Assembly (NCBI GenBank): GCA_951812805.1
Contig: CATOSZ010000009.1
Location: forward strand, 72,501 to 136,500
Direction: 5' to 3'
Length of the DNA: 64,000 nucleotides
DNA from: an uncultured Alphaproteobacteria bacterium
GTDB taxonomy: Bacteria; Pseudomonadota; Alphaproteobacteria; GCA-2731375
Part shown: positions 19,407 to 27,945 of the stretch, piece after piece
Numbering within the stretch: position 1 is the stretch's first letter
How the letters are laid out: each line of letters begins with the position of its first letter
Program-made: the position numbers and the translations under genes
Notes under the pieces: model-generated
What the model saw: only the letters and a program-made list of their open reading frames with translations
Database searches by the model: none
What the model was told of the DNA's origin: nothing

Positions 19407-19946
19407 CTAGTCCGGCTCGTCCTCGGCCGGTGCCGGTGGAAAGCCAAACGCGAGGCAGGCGGCGACGGCGGCCTGCCAGGGCACGAAGAGGACGAGGCCC
19501 GTATCCATCGGCTCGATCAGCATCAGCAAGGGGCCGAGTGCGCCACCGACCGCGATGGTGAGGAGCCAAAGTTCGCGTTGGCGATACCAGGGGAAGCACA
19601 CGGCGGCGGCGGCGACCAGGCCCGCGGCGCCGACCAGGCCGCCGGCGAGGCCGGCCGAGGACAGGAACTTGTCCTCGTCCAGCCAGCCGAAGACCTGGAT
19701 CGTCGTCCGCTCGGCGAGCCACCAGGCGAGGATCGCGAGGAGGGCGAAGCCCCCCGCCCGCACCGGGTCCGCCAGGCGAAGGTTCATCAGGGCCGCGGCC
19801 ATCACGACGGCGAAGACCACCCCGACCGACAGTTCCCGCCACAGCGGTTCCAGCTGATAGAGGTGGTTGGAGAATATGCCCGTGACGATGCCGAGCACCG
19901 TCAGCATGACGACGCGGCGATCGCGGAACCGTGCCTGAATGTCCAT
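19407..19946 (-). CDS. Small integral membrane protein of unknown function
   Basis: A 179-aa protein with about five or six hydrophobic helices (for example VVMLTVLGIVTGIF, LSVGVVFAVVMAAALM, GGFALLAILAWWLAE, GLVGAAGLVAAAAVCF, LLTIAVGGALGPLLMLI and FVPWQAAVAACLAFGF) and short charged loops. No known motif. It begins eight bases after the stop of the upstream deacetylase gene on the same strand, so it may be the third gene of that operon, although no strong ribosome binding site is seen. It ends tail to tail with the secreted repeat protein. Confidence 0.75.
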   Translation of the reverse strand: MDIQARFRDRRVVMLTVLGIVTGIFSNHLYQLEPLWRELSVGVVFAVVMAAALMNLRLADPVRAGGFALLAILAWWLAERTTIQVFGWLDEDKFLSSAGLAGGLVGAAGLVAAAAVCFPWYRQRELWLLTIAVGGALGPLLMLIEPMDTGLVLFVPWQAAVAACLAFGFPPAPAEDEPD

Positions 19947-19954
19947 GGCGAAGC

Positions 19955-20887
19955 TTAGCAGGCGAGCGTCCGGTACGTCTCCGCCACCTCGCCCGCCGTT
20001 GCCTGCCAGACGTTATCGTACCCGGCCATCGCCGCCAGCGCCTCGTCGAGATAGCGGATGCGATGCGCCTGTCCGAGTAGCCAGGGGTGCACGCCCAAGG
20101 TGAAGACGGAGCCGGACGGGCTCGCCTCCTCGTGCAGATAGTCGAAGGCCTCGACCGTGATGTCGCGCCAGCGCGGCGGTGAAACGCGGCGGATCGCCAT
20201 CGCCTGGGTGTCGTCCCACTCCGCCTGGTTCGGCATGGCGACGAGGGGGCGGCCGACCTTCATGGCATAGGGCTGGTCGTCGTTCGGCCAGTCCGCGACA
20301 TAGGAGAGGCCGGCTTCGGCCAGCAGGGCCGGCGTGCGCGGCGTTTCGTTGAAGTCCTGTCCGAACCAGCCGACGGGCCGCGTCCCGCCGACCTGCTCCA
20401 GCGTGGACAGCGAACGCTCGATGACGGCGCGCTCCTCCGCCTCGCTCATCCGGCTGGTGATCATTTGCGTCGCGGAAATGCCGTGGCCGGCGATCTCGTG
20501 GCCGCGCGCGACGCAGTCTTCGACCAGGCCGGGATAGCGCTCGGCCAGCATGGCGTTGGCGGCCACGGTGGCCATGATGCCATGGCGTTCGAGGGTGTCG
20601 AGGATGCGAAAAATACCGATCCGGTTGCCGTATTCGCGATGCGAATAGTTCAGATAGTCGGGAAAGTGGCTTCCCAGCGCACCGCCGTAGCGGGGATCGC
20701 GCAGGCTGCCGGCCGGCGGGTCGAGTTCCAGATATTCGAGGTAGAGATAGACGCAGAAGGCCAGCTTCGCGCCGCCGGGCCAGGCCACGGCCGGCCGGTT
20801 CGGCAACGCGGAGAAATCGAAGTGGTCGTGGTCGTAGCCCGCACCCTGGCGGTAGCGGACGGTCTGGCCCGGCTTGGCATCGGTCAT
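19955..20887 (-). CDS. Polysaccharide deacetylase-family (PuuE-like) hydrolase, copy A
   Basis: A 310-aa NodB-fold hydrolase of the cytosolic PuuE/allantoinase-like branch: no signal peptide, an N-terminal AFCVYLYLEYLELDPP, REYGNRIGIFRILDTLERHG, then GHEIAGHGISATQ with the metal His, and a late HPWLLGQAHRIRYLDEAL. Members cleave cyclic ureides or amides rather than polysaccharides. The usual NodB DDG start is replaced, as in PuuE-type proteins. It follows its paralogue 20891-21796 by three bases. The two share the framework but differ in length and active-site surroundings, so they may act on successive or alternative substrates. Substrate inferred, not shown. Confidence 0.88.
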   Translation of the reverse strand: MTDAKPGQTVRYRQGAGYDHDHFDFSALPNRPAVAWPGGAKLAFCVYLYLEYLELDPPAGSLRDPRYGGALGSHFPDYLNYSHREYGNRIGIFRILDTLERHGIMATVAANAMLAERYPGLVEDCVARGHEIAGHGISATQMITSRMSEAEERAVIERSLSTLEQVGGTRPVGWFGQDFNETPRTPALLAEAGLSYVADWPNDDQPYAMKVGRPLVAMPNQAEWDDTQAMAIRRVSPPRWRDITVEAFDYLHEEASPSGSVFTLGVHPWLLGQAHRIRYLDEALAAMAGYDNVWQATAGEVAETYRTLAC

Positions 20888-20890
20888 GGC

Positions 20891-21796
20891 TCAGCCCCTC
20901 CCCTGGTCCGCAAGATGGGCTTCGACGGCGGGCAAGGTGTGCGCGATGTAATGGTCCGCGATCTCCTCCCCCGTCGCCCACCAGACGTCGCTATGGCCCT
21001 TGATATAGGCGAGCGCGCGGTCGAGATGGCGGATGCGGTGCGGCTGGCCGTAGAGATAGGGATGCAAAGCGATCGCCATGACCCGGCCGCTATCGGCGCC
21101 TTCGCGGTACACCGTATCGAAATGGTCGGTGATCATGCGGGCGAACTCCGCGCCCTCGGTCCAGTAGCGATATTCGATGGCATCGTTGATATCCATCGAA
21201 TAGGGCACGGTGATGAGCTTGCCGGAACGAACCTTGATCGGGAACGGCTGGTCGTCGTGATACCAGTCCGAGCAGTATTTGATGCCCGCCTCGGCGACGA
21301 GGTCCGGCGTGTTCAGGGTGAAGGACGCGGCCGGCCCGAACCAGCCGGGCAGCTGCCGGCCGGTCGCCCGGCGCAACGTCTCGACGCAATCCTGGATGAC
21401 CTCGCGCTCTTCCTCCTCGCCGAGGCCCCAGAGGTATCGGGTGTTGTAGAGCCCGTGGCAGAGGTAGTCGTAGCGCCGCGCCTCCATCGCCTCGAAGATC
21501 TCGGGATAATGCTCGATGACGGAGAAGTTCAGCGAGACGGTGCAGCGGATGTCGTGCTTGTCCATCAGATCGAACATGCGCCAGACGCCGACCCGGTTGC
21601 CGTAGTCCTTGTCACCGTAGCCGAGCACGTCGGGATGCGGCGTGCGGGCCCAGGGATCGCGCACGTTGGAATGCACCGGGAGGTATTCGTAATGCTCGAT
21701 GTTGGGCAGCACCCAGACGGCCACCCGGGCACCGTTCGGCCAGGTGATCTTCGGGCGGTCGCCAATCGGCGAGTTGGCGATACGGTCGGGTTCCAC
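20891..21796 (-). CDS. Polysaccharide deacetylase-family (PuuE-like) hydrolase, copy B
   Basis: A 301-aa paralogue of the downstream gene. Shared landmarks are ARVAVWVLPNIEHYEYLP, KDYGNRVGVWRMFDLMDKH, a YLCHGLYNTRY block in place of the GHGIS block, PGWFGPAASFTLNTPDLVAE and ALHPYLYGQPHRIRHLDRAL. No export signal. The fold and cytosolic location point to a ureide/cyclic-amide hydrolase. First gene of a minus-strand operon with 19955-20887 and probably 19407-19946. Divergent from the SDR at 21919, with about 120 bases between the starts that could hold the promoters of both. Confidence 0.88.
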   Translation of the reverse strand: MEPDRIANSPIGDRPKITWPNGARVAVWVLPNIEHYEYLPVHSNVRDPWARTPHPDVLGYGDKDYGNRVGVWRMFDLMDKHDIRCTVSLNFSVIEHYPEIFEAMEARRYDYLCHGLYNTRYLWGLGEEEEREVIQDCVETLRRATGRQLPGWFGPAASFTLNTPDLVAEAGIKYCSDWYHDDQPFPIKVRSGKLITVPYSMDINDAIEYRYWTEGAEFARMITDHFDTVYREGADSGRVMAIALHPYLYGQPHRIRHLDRALAYIKGHSDVWWATGEEIADHYIAHTLPAVEAHLADQGRG

Positions 21797-21918
21797 GGAC
21801 GGCTCTCCTCAGGCTCGGGACGGTGCAATGGTAGACGGCGCCGCGGCGGGTGGAAAGCGGCCCTCGCTCGTCCGCGCCGACGCCGATATAGTTCGTGATC
21901 GCAAGCAGGGAGGGGATC

Positions 21919-22680
21919 ATGCGCTTTCAGGACAAATGCGTCGTCGTTACCGGTGCGGGCAGCGGCATCGGCCGGCGCACGGCGATGGAATTCGCGGCGG
22001 AGGGCGGACGGGTCGTCGTCGGCGATCTGGATCTGGCCACGGCCGGGCGTTGTGTCGAGGAGATCGCGGCCGCCGGCGGCAGCGCACGGGCCGTCGCCGT
22101 CGACGTCACCGATCCGGCCAGCGTCGCCGCCCTGCTGGACGAAGCCGAGGCGGCGTTCGGCGGCCTCGACGTGCTGGTGGCGAGCGCCGGGATCCGCGAG
22201 ATCGTGCCGGCCCTCGAGCTCAGCCTGGAGGAATGGAACAAGGTGCTGGACGTCGACGTCACCGGCGTCTTCCTTTGTAACCAGGCCTTCGCGCGGCGCC
22301 TGGTCGCGGCCGAGCGGCCGGGAAGCATCGTCAACCTCGCCTCCGTCGCCGGCCTTCAGGCTGCACCCAACCGGGTCGCCTATACGGCGGCCAAGCATGC
22401 CGTCGTCGGCCTGACCAAGGCGCTGGCCCTGGACCTCGGCGCGCACGGCATCCGGGTCAACGCCGTCGGACCCGGCGTCATCCGCTCCCCCATGACGGAG
22501 CGTTATTTCCAGGACTCGGCGTTCGCCGACAGTATTCGCGCGCTGCACGCGCTGGAGCGCTGGGGCGAGCCGGAGGAGATCGCCAAGGCGATCCTGTTCC
22601 TCGCCTCCGACGAGGCGAGTTTCTGCACCGGCACCACCATGGTCGTCGACGGCGGCATGACCGCCGGCAAACGCATGTAG
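21919..22680 (+). CDS. Short-chain dehydrogenase/reductase
   Basis: A classical SDR of 253 aa. It has TGAGSGIGRRTA (residues 12-23), VLVASAGI (replacing NNAG), VNLASVAG with the catalytic Ser, YTAAKHAVVG with Tyr/Lys, and the closing GTTMVVDGGMTAGKRM. The start is supported by GGAGGGGATC directly before the ATG. It is followed after 21 bases by an LLM-type flavoenzyme on the same strand. Substrate unknown. The close match to 3-oxoacyl-ACP reductase-like SDRs does not decide it. Confidence 0.92.
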   Translation: MRFQDKCVVVTGAGSGIGRRTAMEFAAEGGRVVVGDLDLATAGRCVEEIAAAGGSARAVAVDVTDPASVAALLDEAEAAFGGLDVLVASAGIREIVPALELSLEEWNKVLDVDVTGVFLCNQAFARRLVAAERPGSIVNLASVAGLQAAPNRVAYTAAKHAVVGLTKALALDLGAHGIRVNAVGPGVIRSPMTERYFQDSAFADSIRALHALERWGEPEEIAKAILFLASDEASFCTGTTMVVDGGMTAGKRM

Positions 22681-22701
22681 GACGAGGAGTACCCCCCACC
22701 C

Positions 22702-23652
22702 ATGAAGTTCGGACTTCACTTCGGCTCCCGCGCGCAGGCGGGGCAACCGGATTCGTTGAAAGCCATCGCCGAGGCCGCGGAACGGCTCGGCTATACCCAC
22801 TTCGGGATGAGCGACCATGTCGTCGTCGCCACCGAGGTCGACAGCGCCTACCCCTATTCGGCCTCGGGCAAGTTCTTCGCCCAGGATACCGGGGAATCGC
22901 TGGAACAGGTGACGGCGTTGAGCTTCGTCGCCGCCGCGACGGAGAGCATTCGCCTGCTGACCAGCGTCATGGTGCTGCCGCACCGCCATCCCATGCTGGC
23001 GGCGAAGATGCTGGCGACGGTCGACGTGCTCTCCAAGGGCCGGCTGACCGTCGGCGTCGGCTGGATGGCGGAAGAGATCGAACTGCTGGGCGGCCCGCCC
23101 TTCAAAAAACGCGCGGCGGCCTCGAACGAATACATCGAAGCGTTCCACGAGCTCTGGACCGCGCCGGCGCCGGCCAAGCAGGGCGACTTCGCCCGCTTCG
23201 ACAACCTGCTGTTCGCGCCCAAGCCGGTGCAGACGCCGCACCCGCCGATCTGGGTCGGGGGCGAAACCCGGGCGGCCCGGCGGCGCACCGCGCGGCTCGG
23301 CGATGCCTGGTATCCCGTTTCCGCCAACCCGCGCCTGCCGCTGGACACACCGGAACTTTACGGCACCGCGCTCGCCGAAATCCGTGCCGGGGCAGAGAGC
23401 GCGGGGCGCGATCCGGCGGCGATCGAGGGCGCGTTGCTGGCCATCTACGGCCATGTCGGGGACGCCCTTCCGGGGCGCGAGGGCGGCCGTCTCGCCTTTT
23501 CCGGCGAAGCGCAGCAGATCGTCGACGACATCGGCGCGTTCCGGGACCAGGGCCTGCAACACCTGTTGATCGGCGGCGACGGTGCCGACCTCGAGGGTAC
23601 GATCGAACGCCTGGACCGGTTCTCGAGCGATGTGATGTCCAAGTTCATGTGA
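22702..23652 (+). CDS. LLM-class (luciferase-like) flavin/F420-dependent oxidoreductase
   Basis: A 316-aa TIM-barrel luciferase-like protein. Typical segments are the beginning MKFGLHFGSRAQAGQPDSL, LGYTHFGMSDHVVV, TSVMVLPHRHPMLAAKMLAT, GRLTVGVGWMAEEIELLG, and PKPVQTPHPPIWVGGETRAA. Such enzymes use FMN or F420 for oxygenation or reduction of small molecules. The end LIGGDGADLEGTIERLDRF is family-like. A GAGGAG site lies 12-14 bases upstream. It probably shares a transcript with the SDR 21 bases before it. After it, 23653-23825 shows no gene. Confidence 0.9.
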   Translation: MKFGLHFGSRAQAGQPDSLKAIAEAAERLGYTHFGMSDHVVVATEVDSAYPYSASGKFFAQDTGESLEQVTALSFVAAATESIRLLTSVMVLPHRHPMLAAKMLATVDVLSKGRLTVGVGWMAEEIELLGGPPFKKRAAASNEYIEAFHELWTAPAPAKQGDFARFDNLLFAPKPVQTPHPPIWVGGETRAARRRTARLGDAWYPVSANPRLPLDTPELYGTALAEIRAGAESAGRDPAAIEGALLAIYGHVGDALPGREGGRLAFSGEAQQIVDDIGAFRDQGLQHLLIGGDGADLEGTIERLDRFSSDVMSKFM

Positions 23653-23825
23653 ACCGCGCCGACGCAACCGTTCCTGTTCCGCACCGGAGCTGACCGAAAC
23701 ACCTCTAGCGAACGCGGATTTTGAACCGATCATTCGAATTCCTGGCTGTGGATTGATCACCGAGAATGATCCAACTAGCTCTTACCTATGGACCCGCCGT
23801 CGCGGGCCGTCGGGGAGAGCCGGTC

Positions 23826-24770
23826 ATGCCTTGTGAGATCCACGTCCTGCACGAAAACGCCGAGTGGTCGGCGCCGCTGTTCGAAGCCTTCGAGCGGCGC
23901 GGCCTTCCCTATCGCGACTGGTCCCTGGTCGAGGGCTCGATCGACCTTTCCGAGGTCCCGCCGGACGGTGTCTTCTACAGCCGGATGAGCGCGTCGGCGC
24001 ACAGCCGCGGCCATCGCTATTCGCCGGAATATGCCGGCTGCGTGCTCGCCTGGCTGGAGGCGCACGGCCGCCGGGTGGTCAACACCTCCCGCGCGCTCAC
24101 GCTCGAAGTCTCCAAGGTCGCGCAATATGCGGCACTCGGCCGCCATGGCGTCGCCGTGCCGCGCACCGCCAGCGCCGTCGGGGTCGAGGCGGTGATCGCC
24201 GCCGCCGCAGGCTTCACCGGGCCCTTCATCACCAAGCACAACCGGGCCGGCAAGGGCCTGGGCGTCCGCCTGTTCGACGGCCTCGCGGCCTTGCGCGCCT
24301 ATGTCGACGGCCCGGACTTCGAGGCCCCGGTCGACGGCATCACGCTGATCCAGGACTATATCCAGGCGCCCGAGCCGTTCATCACCCGGGTCGAGTTCGT
24401 CGGCGGTGAACTGCTCTATGCCGTGCGCGTCGACACCAGCGACGGCTTCGAGCTCTGCCCGGCCGAGGCCTGCGCGGCGCCGGGCGCGACCCGGCCCAAG
24501 TTCGAGGTGATCGAGGGTTTCGATCATCCGCTGGTGCCCCGCTACCAGGCCTTTCTCGCGGCGAACGGCATCGAGGTCGCCGGCATCGAATTCATCGTCG
24601 ACGCGGCGGGCCGGGTCTATACCTACGACGTCAACACCAACACGAACTACAATCCCGAAGCCGAGGCCGTTGCCGGGCGCTTCGGCATGGACCGCCTGGC
24701 GGCCTTCCTTGGGCAGGAACTGGCTCGCCAGGCCTGCGCCGACGCGGCGCCCCTCGCCGCCGCGGGCTGA
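23826..24770 (+). CDS. RimK-like ATP-grasp ligase
   Basis: A 314-aa ATP-grasp protein of the RimK/glutamate-ligase type. The N-terminal domain (to about 95) carries VFYSRMSASAHSRGH. The ATP-grasp part has GPFITKHNRAGKGLGVRLF (glycine-rich loop with Lys), a LIQDYIQAPEPFITRVEFVG segment and the metal/ATP end GIEFIVDAAGRVYTYDVNTN with the Asn ligands. These enzymes join a carboxylate to an amine with ATP. No ribosomal protein S6 or cofactor F420 gene is next to it, so the acceptor is unknown. The start at 23826 follows GGGGAGAGCC; the longer frame from 23766 lacks such a site. Confidence 0.85.
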   Translation: MPCEIHVLHENAEWSAPLFEAFERRGLPYRDWSLVEGSIDLSEVPPDGVFYSRMSASAHSRGHRYSPEYAGCVLAWLEAHGRRVVNTSRALTLEVSKVAQYAALGRHGVAVPRTASAVGVEAVIAAAAGFTGPFITKHNRAGKGLGVRLFDGLAALRAYVDGPDFEAPVDGITLIQDYIQAPEPFITRVEFVGGELLYAVRVDTSDGFELCPAEACAAPGATRPKFEVIEGFDHPLVPRYQAFLAANGIEVAGIEFIVDAAGRVYTYDVNTNTNYNPEAEAVAGRFGMDRLAAFLGQELARQACADAAPLAAAG

Positions 24771-24819
24771 CCGGGCGCCGGTTCTTCCGGCATAGCGCCG
24801 GCTTCGCTATGCTCGCGCC

Positions 24820-26601
24820 ATGGCGGAGAGTACGGAACGCAGACTGGCGGCCATCCTCGCGGCGGACGTGGTCGATTATTCGCGGCTGATGGAGGCCGAC
24901 GAGGCCGGCACGCTCGCCGCCATGAAGGCGCATCGCGCCGAGCTTTGGGATCGCGTGACGAAACGACATGGCGGCCGCATCGTCGGCACTGCCGGCGACA
25001 GCCTGTTGATCGAATTCACCAGCGCCGTCGCTGCGGTCGACTGCGCGCTCGCCGTGCAGGAGGGCATGGCGGTGCGCAACCAGGGCCTCGACGACGCCCA
25101 GTGCATGCGGCTGCGCATCGGCGTCAACCTCGGCGAGGTGATCGTCGAGGGCGAGGACATCTTCGGCGAGGGCGTGAACATCGCCGCCCGCCTCGAATCC
25201 CTGGCCACGCCGGGCAGCATCGCGGTTTCCGGCGTCGTCCACGACCAGGTGGCGGGCAAGACGCAGGGCGCCTTCACCGACGACGGCGAGCACGAGGTCA
25301 AGAACATCAGCCGCCCGGTCCGGGTCTGGCGCTGGACCGCGGCCTCCGTCGCACCCGCGTTGGCGGGATTGGTGGGCGAGGCCCCGCGCCTCCCCGACAA
25401 GCCGTCCATCGCGGTCCTGCCGTTCCAGAACATGTCGGACGACGCGGAGCAGGAATTTTTCGCCGACGGCATGACCGAAGACATCATCACCGAGCTTTCG
25501 CGCTTCGACATGCTGTTCGTCATCGCCCGCAACAGCGCCTTCGTCTACAAGGGGCGCGCGGTGGACATCAAGGACGTCGCGCGCGAACTCGGCGTGCATT
25601 TCGTGCTGGAGGGCAGCGTCCGCAAACTCGGCCCCCGCATCCGCATCACCGCGCAGCTGATCGACGGGCGAGACGGCCGCCATCTCTGGGCCGAACGCTA
25701 CGACGGCCGGCTGGCGGACATCTTCGAATTGCAGGAAGCGGTGACCGCCCAGGTGGTGGGGGCGATCTGGCCGGAGATCGACCAGGCGGAACTGGCGCGC
25801 TCGGGCACGGGTGAGAGGAAGTTCGACGCGGCCTACGAACTGGCCTGGTCGGCGCGGGAGATGGCGCGAAAATCCTTTCGCCACGGTGACCCGGGAATGC
25901 TGCGCCGGGCCCTCGAGACGGCGGAGGCGGCCATTGAGGCCAACGCGAAATGTATCGTCGGCTACGAGACGATCTGCGAGTCCTACATGTTGCAGAGTCT
26001 GCTGCGATGGGGCGACGATCCCGCCGGCTCTGCCGATCTGGCCCTGTCCTGGGCCGAGCGGTTTGCCGCGGAACTGCCGCGATCCTATCTCCCCAGCTAC
26101 TGCTTGGGGATGGCGCGCTTTCGAAAGGGCCAATTCGACGAGGCCAACCGCGACTTTGCCCGAGCCCACGGCCTCAATCCGAACGATGCGCAGATTCTCC
26201 GCCACTGGGCCTGGTGCGCTGCCGCCGCCGGCGCGTTCGACGACGCCAAGGCCCATGCCCGCCTGGCGATCCGCCTCAATCCGAAGGGTAGCGGCAGCGG
26301 TGTCGCCGCCCTGGCGCTCGCCATGGCGGCCTTCATCGAAGGCGCCGAGGACGATTTCGAGGAATGGGCCAGCCTCGCCATACAGGAACACCCGCACGCG
26401 CCGATCCGCCGCACCATGATGATCGCCTGGGCGGCGGAAACCGGAAACGACGCGTTGCTGAAAACGCATCTCGACATGCTGACGATATTTGCGCCCGACT
26501 TCATCGACAGCCTGTTCCGCGGCGAGAACCGGGTCTTCCAGCAGGACGCACACATGGAAAAGCTGCTGGGTGGCCTGCGCAAGGCGGGCTTTCCGCGTTG
26601 A
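24820..26601 (+). CDS. Class III adenylate/guanylate cyclase fused to TolB-like domain and TPRs (copy A)
   Basis: A 593-aa protein. Residues 5-170 form a class III nucleotide cyclase catalytic domain with ILAADVVDYSRLM (first metal Asp), GTAGDSLLIEF (second metal Asp; GDS replaces the common GDG) and GVNIAARLESLA (Asn and Arg of the transition state). A FlgO/TolB-N-like domain follows from about 190 (PSIAVLPFQNMSDD, MTEDIITELSRF, LEGSVRKLG, LIDGRDGRHLWAERYD). The rest is a helical TPR-like tail ending LRKAGFPR. It probably makes cAMP or cGMP in response to a partner bound by the tail. A paralogue is at 27946. Convergent with the enolase-family gene, four bases apart. Confidence 0.92.
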   Translation: MAESTERRLAAILAADVVDYSRLMEADEAGTLAAMKAHRAELWDRVTKRHGGRIVGTAGDSLLIEFTSAVAAVDCALAVQEGMAVRNQGLDDAQCMRLRIGVNLGEVIVEGEDIFGEGVNIAARLESLATPGSIAVSGVVHDQVAGKTQGAFTDDGEHEVKNISRPVRVWRWTAASVAPALAGLVGEAPRLPDKPSIAVLPFQNMSDDAEQEFFADGMTEDIITELSRFDMLFVIARNSAFVYKGRAVDIKDVARELGVHFVLEGSVRKLGPRIRITAQLIDGRDGRHLWAERYDGRLADIFELQEAVTAQVVGAIWPEIDQAELARSGTGERKFDAAYELAWSAREMARKSFRHGDPGMLRRALETAEAAIEANAKCIVGYETICESYMLQSLLRWGDDPAGSADLALSWAERFAAELPRSYLPSYCLGMARFRKGQFDEANRDFARAHGLNPNDAQILRHWAWCAAAAGAFDDAKAHARLAIRLNPKGSGSGVAALALAMAAFIEGAEDDFEEWASLAIQEHPHAPIRRTMMIAWAAETGNDALLKTHLDMLTIFAPDFIDSLFRGENRVFQQDAHMEKLLGGLRKAGFPR

Positions 26602-26605
26602 CGCG

Positions 26606-27820
26606 TCAGTCTTTCGCCGCCGCCGCGTAGCCCGGGCGTCGGCCGCGTTCCCAGACGTGGGCGCGGGCGACCTCCTCGTTCAGGTCGCCGCCCCAGCCGG
26701 GCCTGTCCGGGATGATCACGTCACCGTTTTCGATCTCCAGGCTTTCGGTCAGCAGGTCGTCCTTCCAGGGCACGTCGTCGATGTCGATCTCGGAGATCCT
26801 GACGTTCGCCACGCTCGCGCAGAGATGCATCGAGTGCAGGGTCGAGAGGTGGCTGTAATAGTTGTGCGGCGCGATGTTGATGTCGAAGGTCTCCGCCATG
26901 TCGGCGACCTTCTTCGAGGGGCCGAAGCCGTTCCAGGGCAGGTCGACCATGCAGACGTCCATGGCGCGGGCCTCGAAATAGCGCCGGTAGTCCCGCGCCG
27001 TGATCAGGTTCTCGCCGGAACAGATCGGCAGGGACGTCGAATCGCGAAGGTCGCGCAGGCCTTCGGGCTCGTAGATGTCGACCTCCAGCCACATCAGCTT
27101 GAAGGGCTCCAGCACCCGCGCGATGCGCTTCGCCGCCTCGACCCGGAAGTTGAAGTTGAGGTCGAGGGCGAGGTCGACGTTGGGCCCGACCGCGTCGCGG
27201 AAGGTGCCCATCTGCGTTTCCAGCCGGGCCAGCAACTCGTTGGTGACGTTGCCGTCGGTCGTGCCCGGCCCGCCGCCGAACCCGCCGAGGCGGCCGGAGC
27301 CGTAGGACCCCTCGCCCGGGAACAGCGGGTTGGTCTTGAGCGCGGTGAAGCCCCGTTCGACCACCTCGCGCCCGAGCGCCGCGACATCGTCCCAGCTCTC
27401 GATCGGCGGCACCCCGATCAGTTCGTGGTTCGCCATGCGGGAGGAGCCGCAATGCGACCAGTAGACCCGCTGGCGGTGGCGCATCGGTCCGCCGGCCAGT
27501 TCATAGACCGGGATGCCGAGCGCCTTGGCCTTGATGTCCCAAAGCGCCAGGTCGATGCCGGCGATCGCCTTGCCGGCGATGCCGCCGGGACTCTGTCGGG
27601 CCATGCGGTACATGTCCCAATAGCGCGCCTCGACCGCGCGGGGATCGAGGCCCTTCAGGATCGCCTCGAACTCCTTCGCCGTCTCGACGATGCCATAGGG
27701 ATGACGCCCGTCCGAACATTCGCCGTAGCCGGTAATGCCCTCGTCGGTCCTGACGGCGACGAACATCCACGGCCGCCAGCCGGCGTCCACGACGAAGGTG
27801 TCTATCTCGGTGATCTTCAT
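26606..27820 (-). CDS. Enolase-superfamily enzyme (mandelate racemase/muconate lactonizing group)
   Basis: A 404-aa enolase-superfamily enzyme. The capping domain opens with MKITEIDTFVVDAGWRPWMF. The barrel carries a GFTALKTNP lysine, metal ligands in LALDLNFNF (Asp), LMWLEVDIYEP (Glu) and PICSGENLIT (Glu), and a late Asp and His (VCMVDLPWNGFG and NIAPHNYYSHLS). This arrangement suits acid-sugar dehydratases of the mandelate racemase type, such as galactonate-like dehydratases. The ATG at 27820 is chosen by AGGAG ten bases upstream; the longer frame has no family match. It lies between two cyclase genes. No sugar transporter is adjacent. Confidence 0.9.
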   Translation of the reverse strand: MKITEIDTFVVDAGWRPWMFVAVRTDEGITGYGECSDGRHPYGIVETAKEFEAILKGLDPRAVEARYWDMYRMARQSPGGIAGKAIAGIDLALWDIKAKALGIPVYELAGGPMRHRQRVYWSHCGSSRMANHELIGVPPIESWDDVAALGREVVERGFTALKTNPLFPGEGSYGSGRLGGFGGGPGTTDGNVTNELLARLETQMGTFRDAVGPNVDLALDLNFNFRVEAAKRIARVLEPFKLMWLEVDIYEPEGLRDLRDSTSLPICSGENLITARDYRRYFEARAMDVCMVDLPWNGFGPSKKVADMAETFDINIAPHNYYSHLSTLHSMHLCASVANVRISEIDIDDVPWKDDLLTESLEIENGDVIIPDRPGWGGDLNEEVARAHVWERGRRPGYAAAAKD

Positions 27821-27945
27821 GGGGGCTCTCCTCTTCGTCTCCCGCACGGGCGCGGTGAGGTCAGGGTAGCCGGCGCCGCGCCGCCGAGAAAGGCGCGAGC
27901 CCGAACTCGGTTCCCGGCCCGTCGGCGTTTCGGTACACTCATCGT

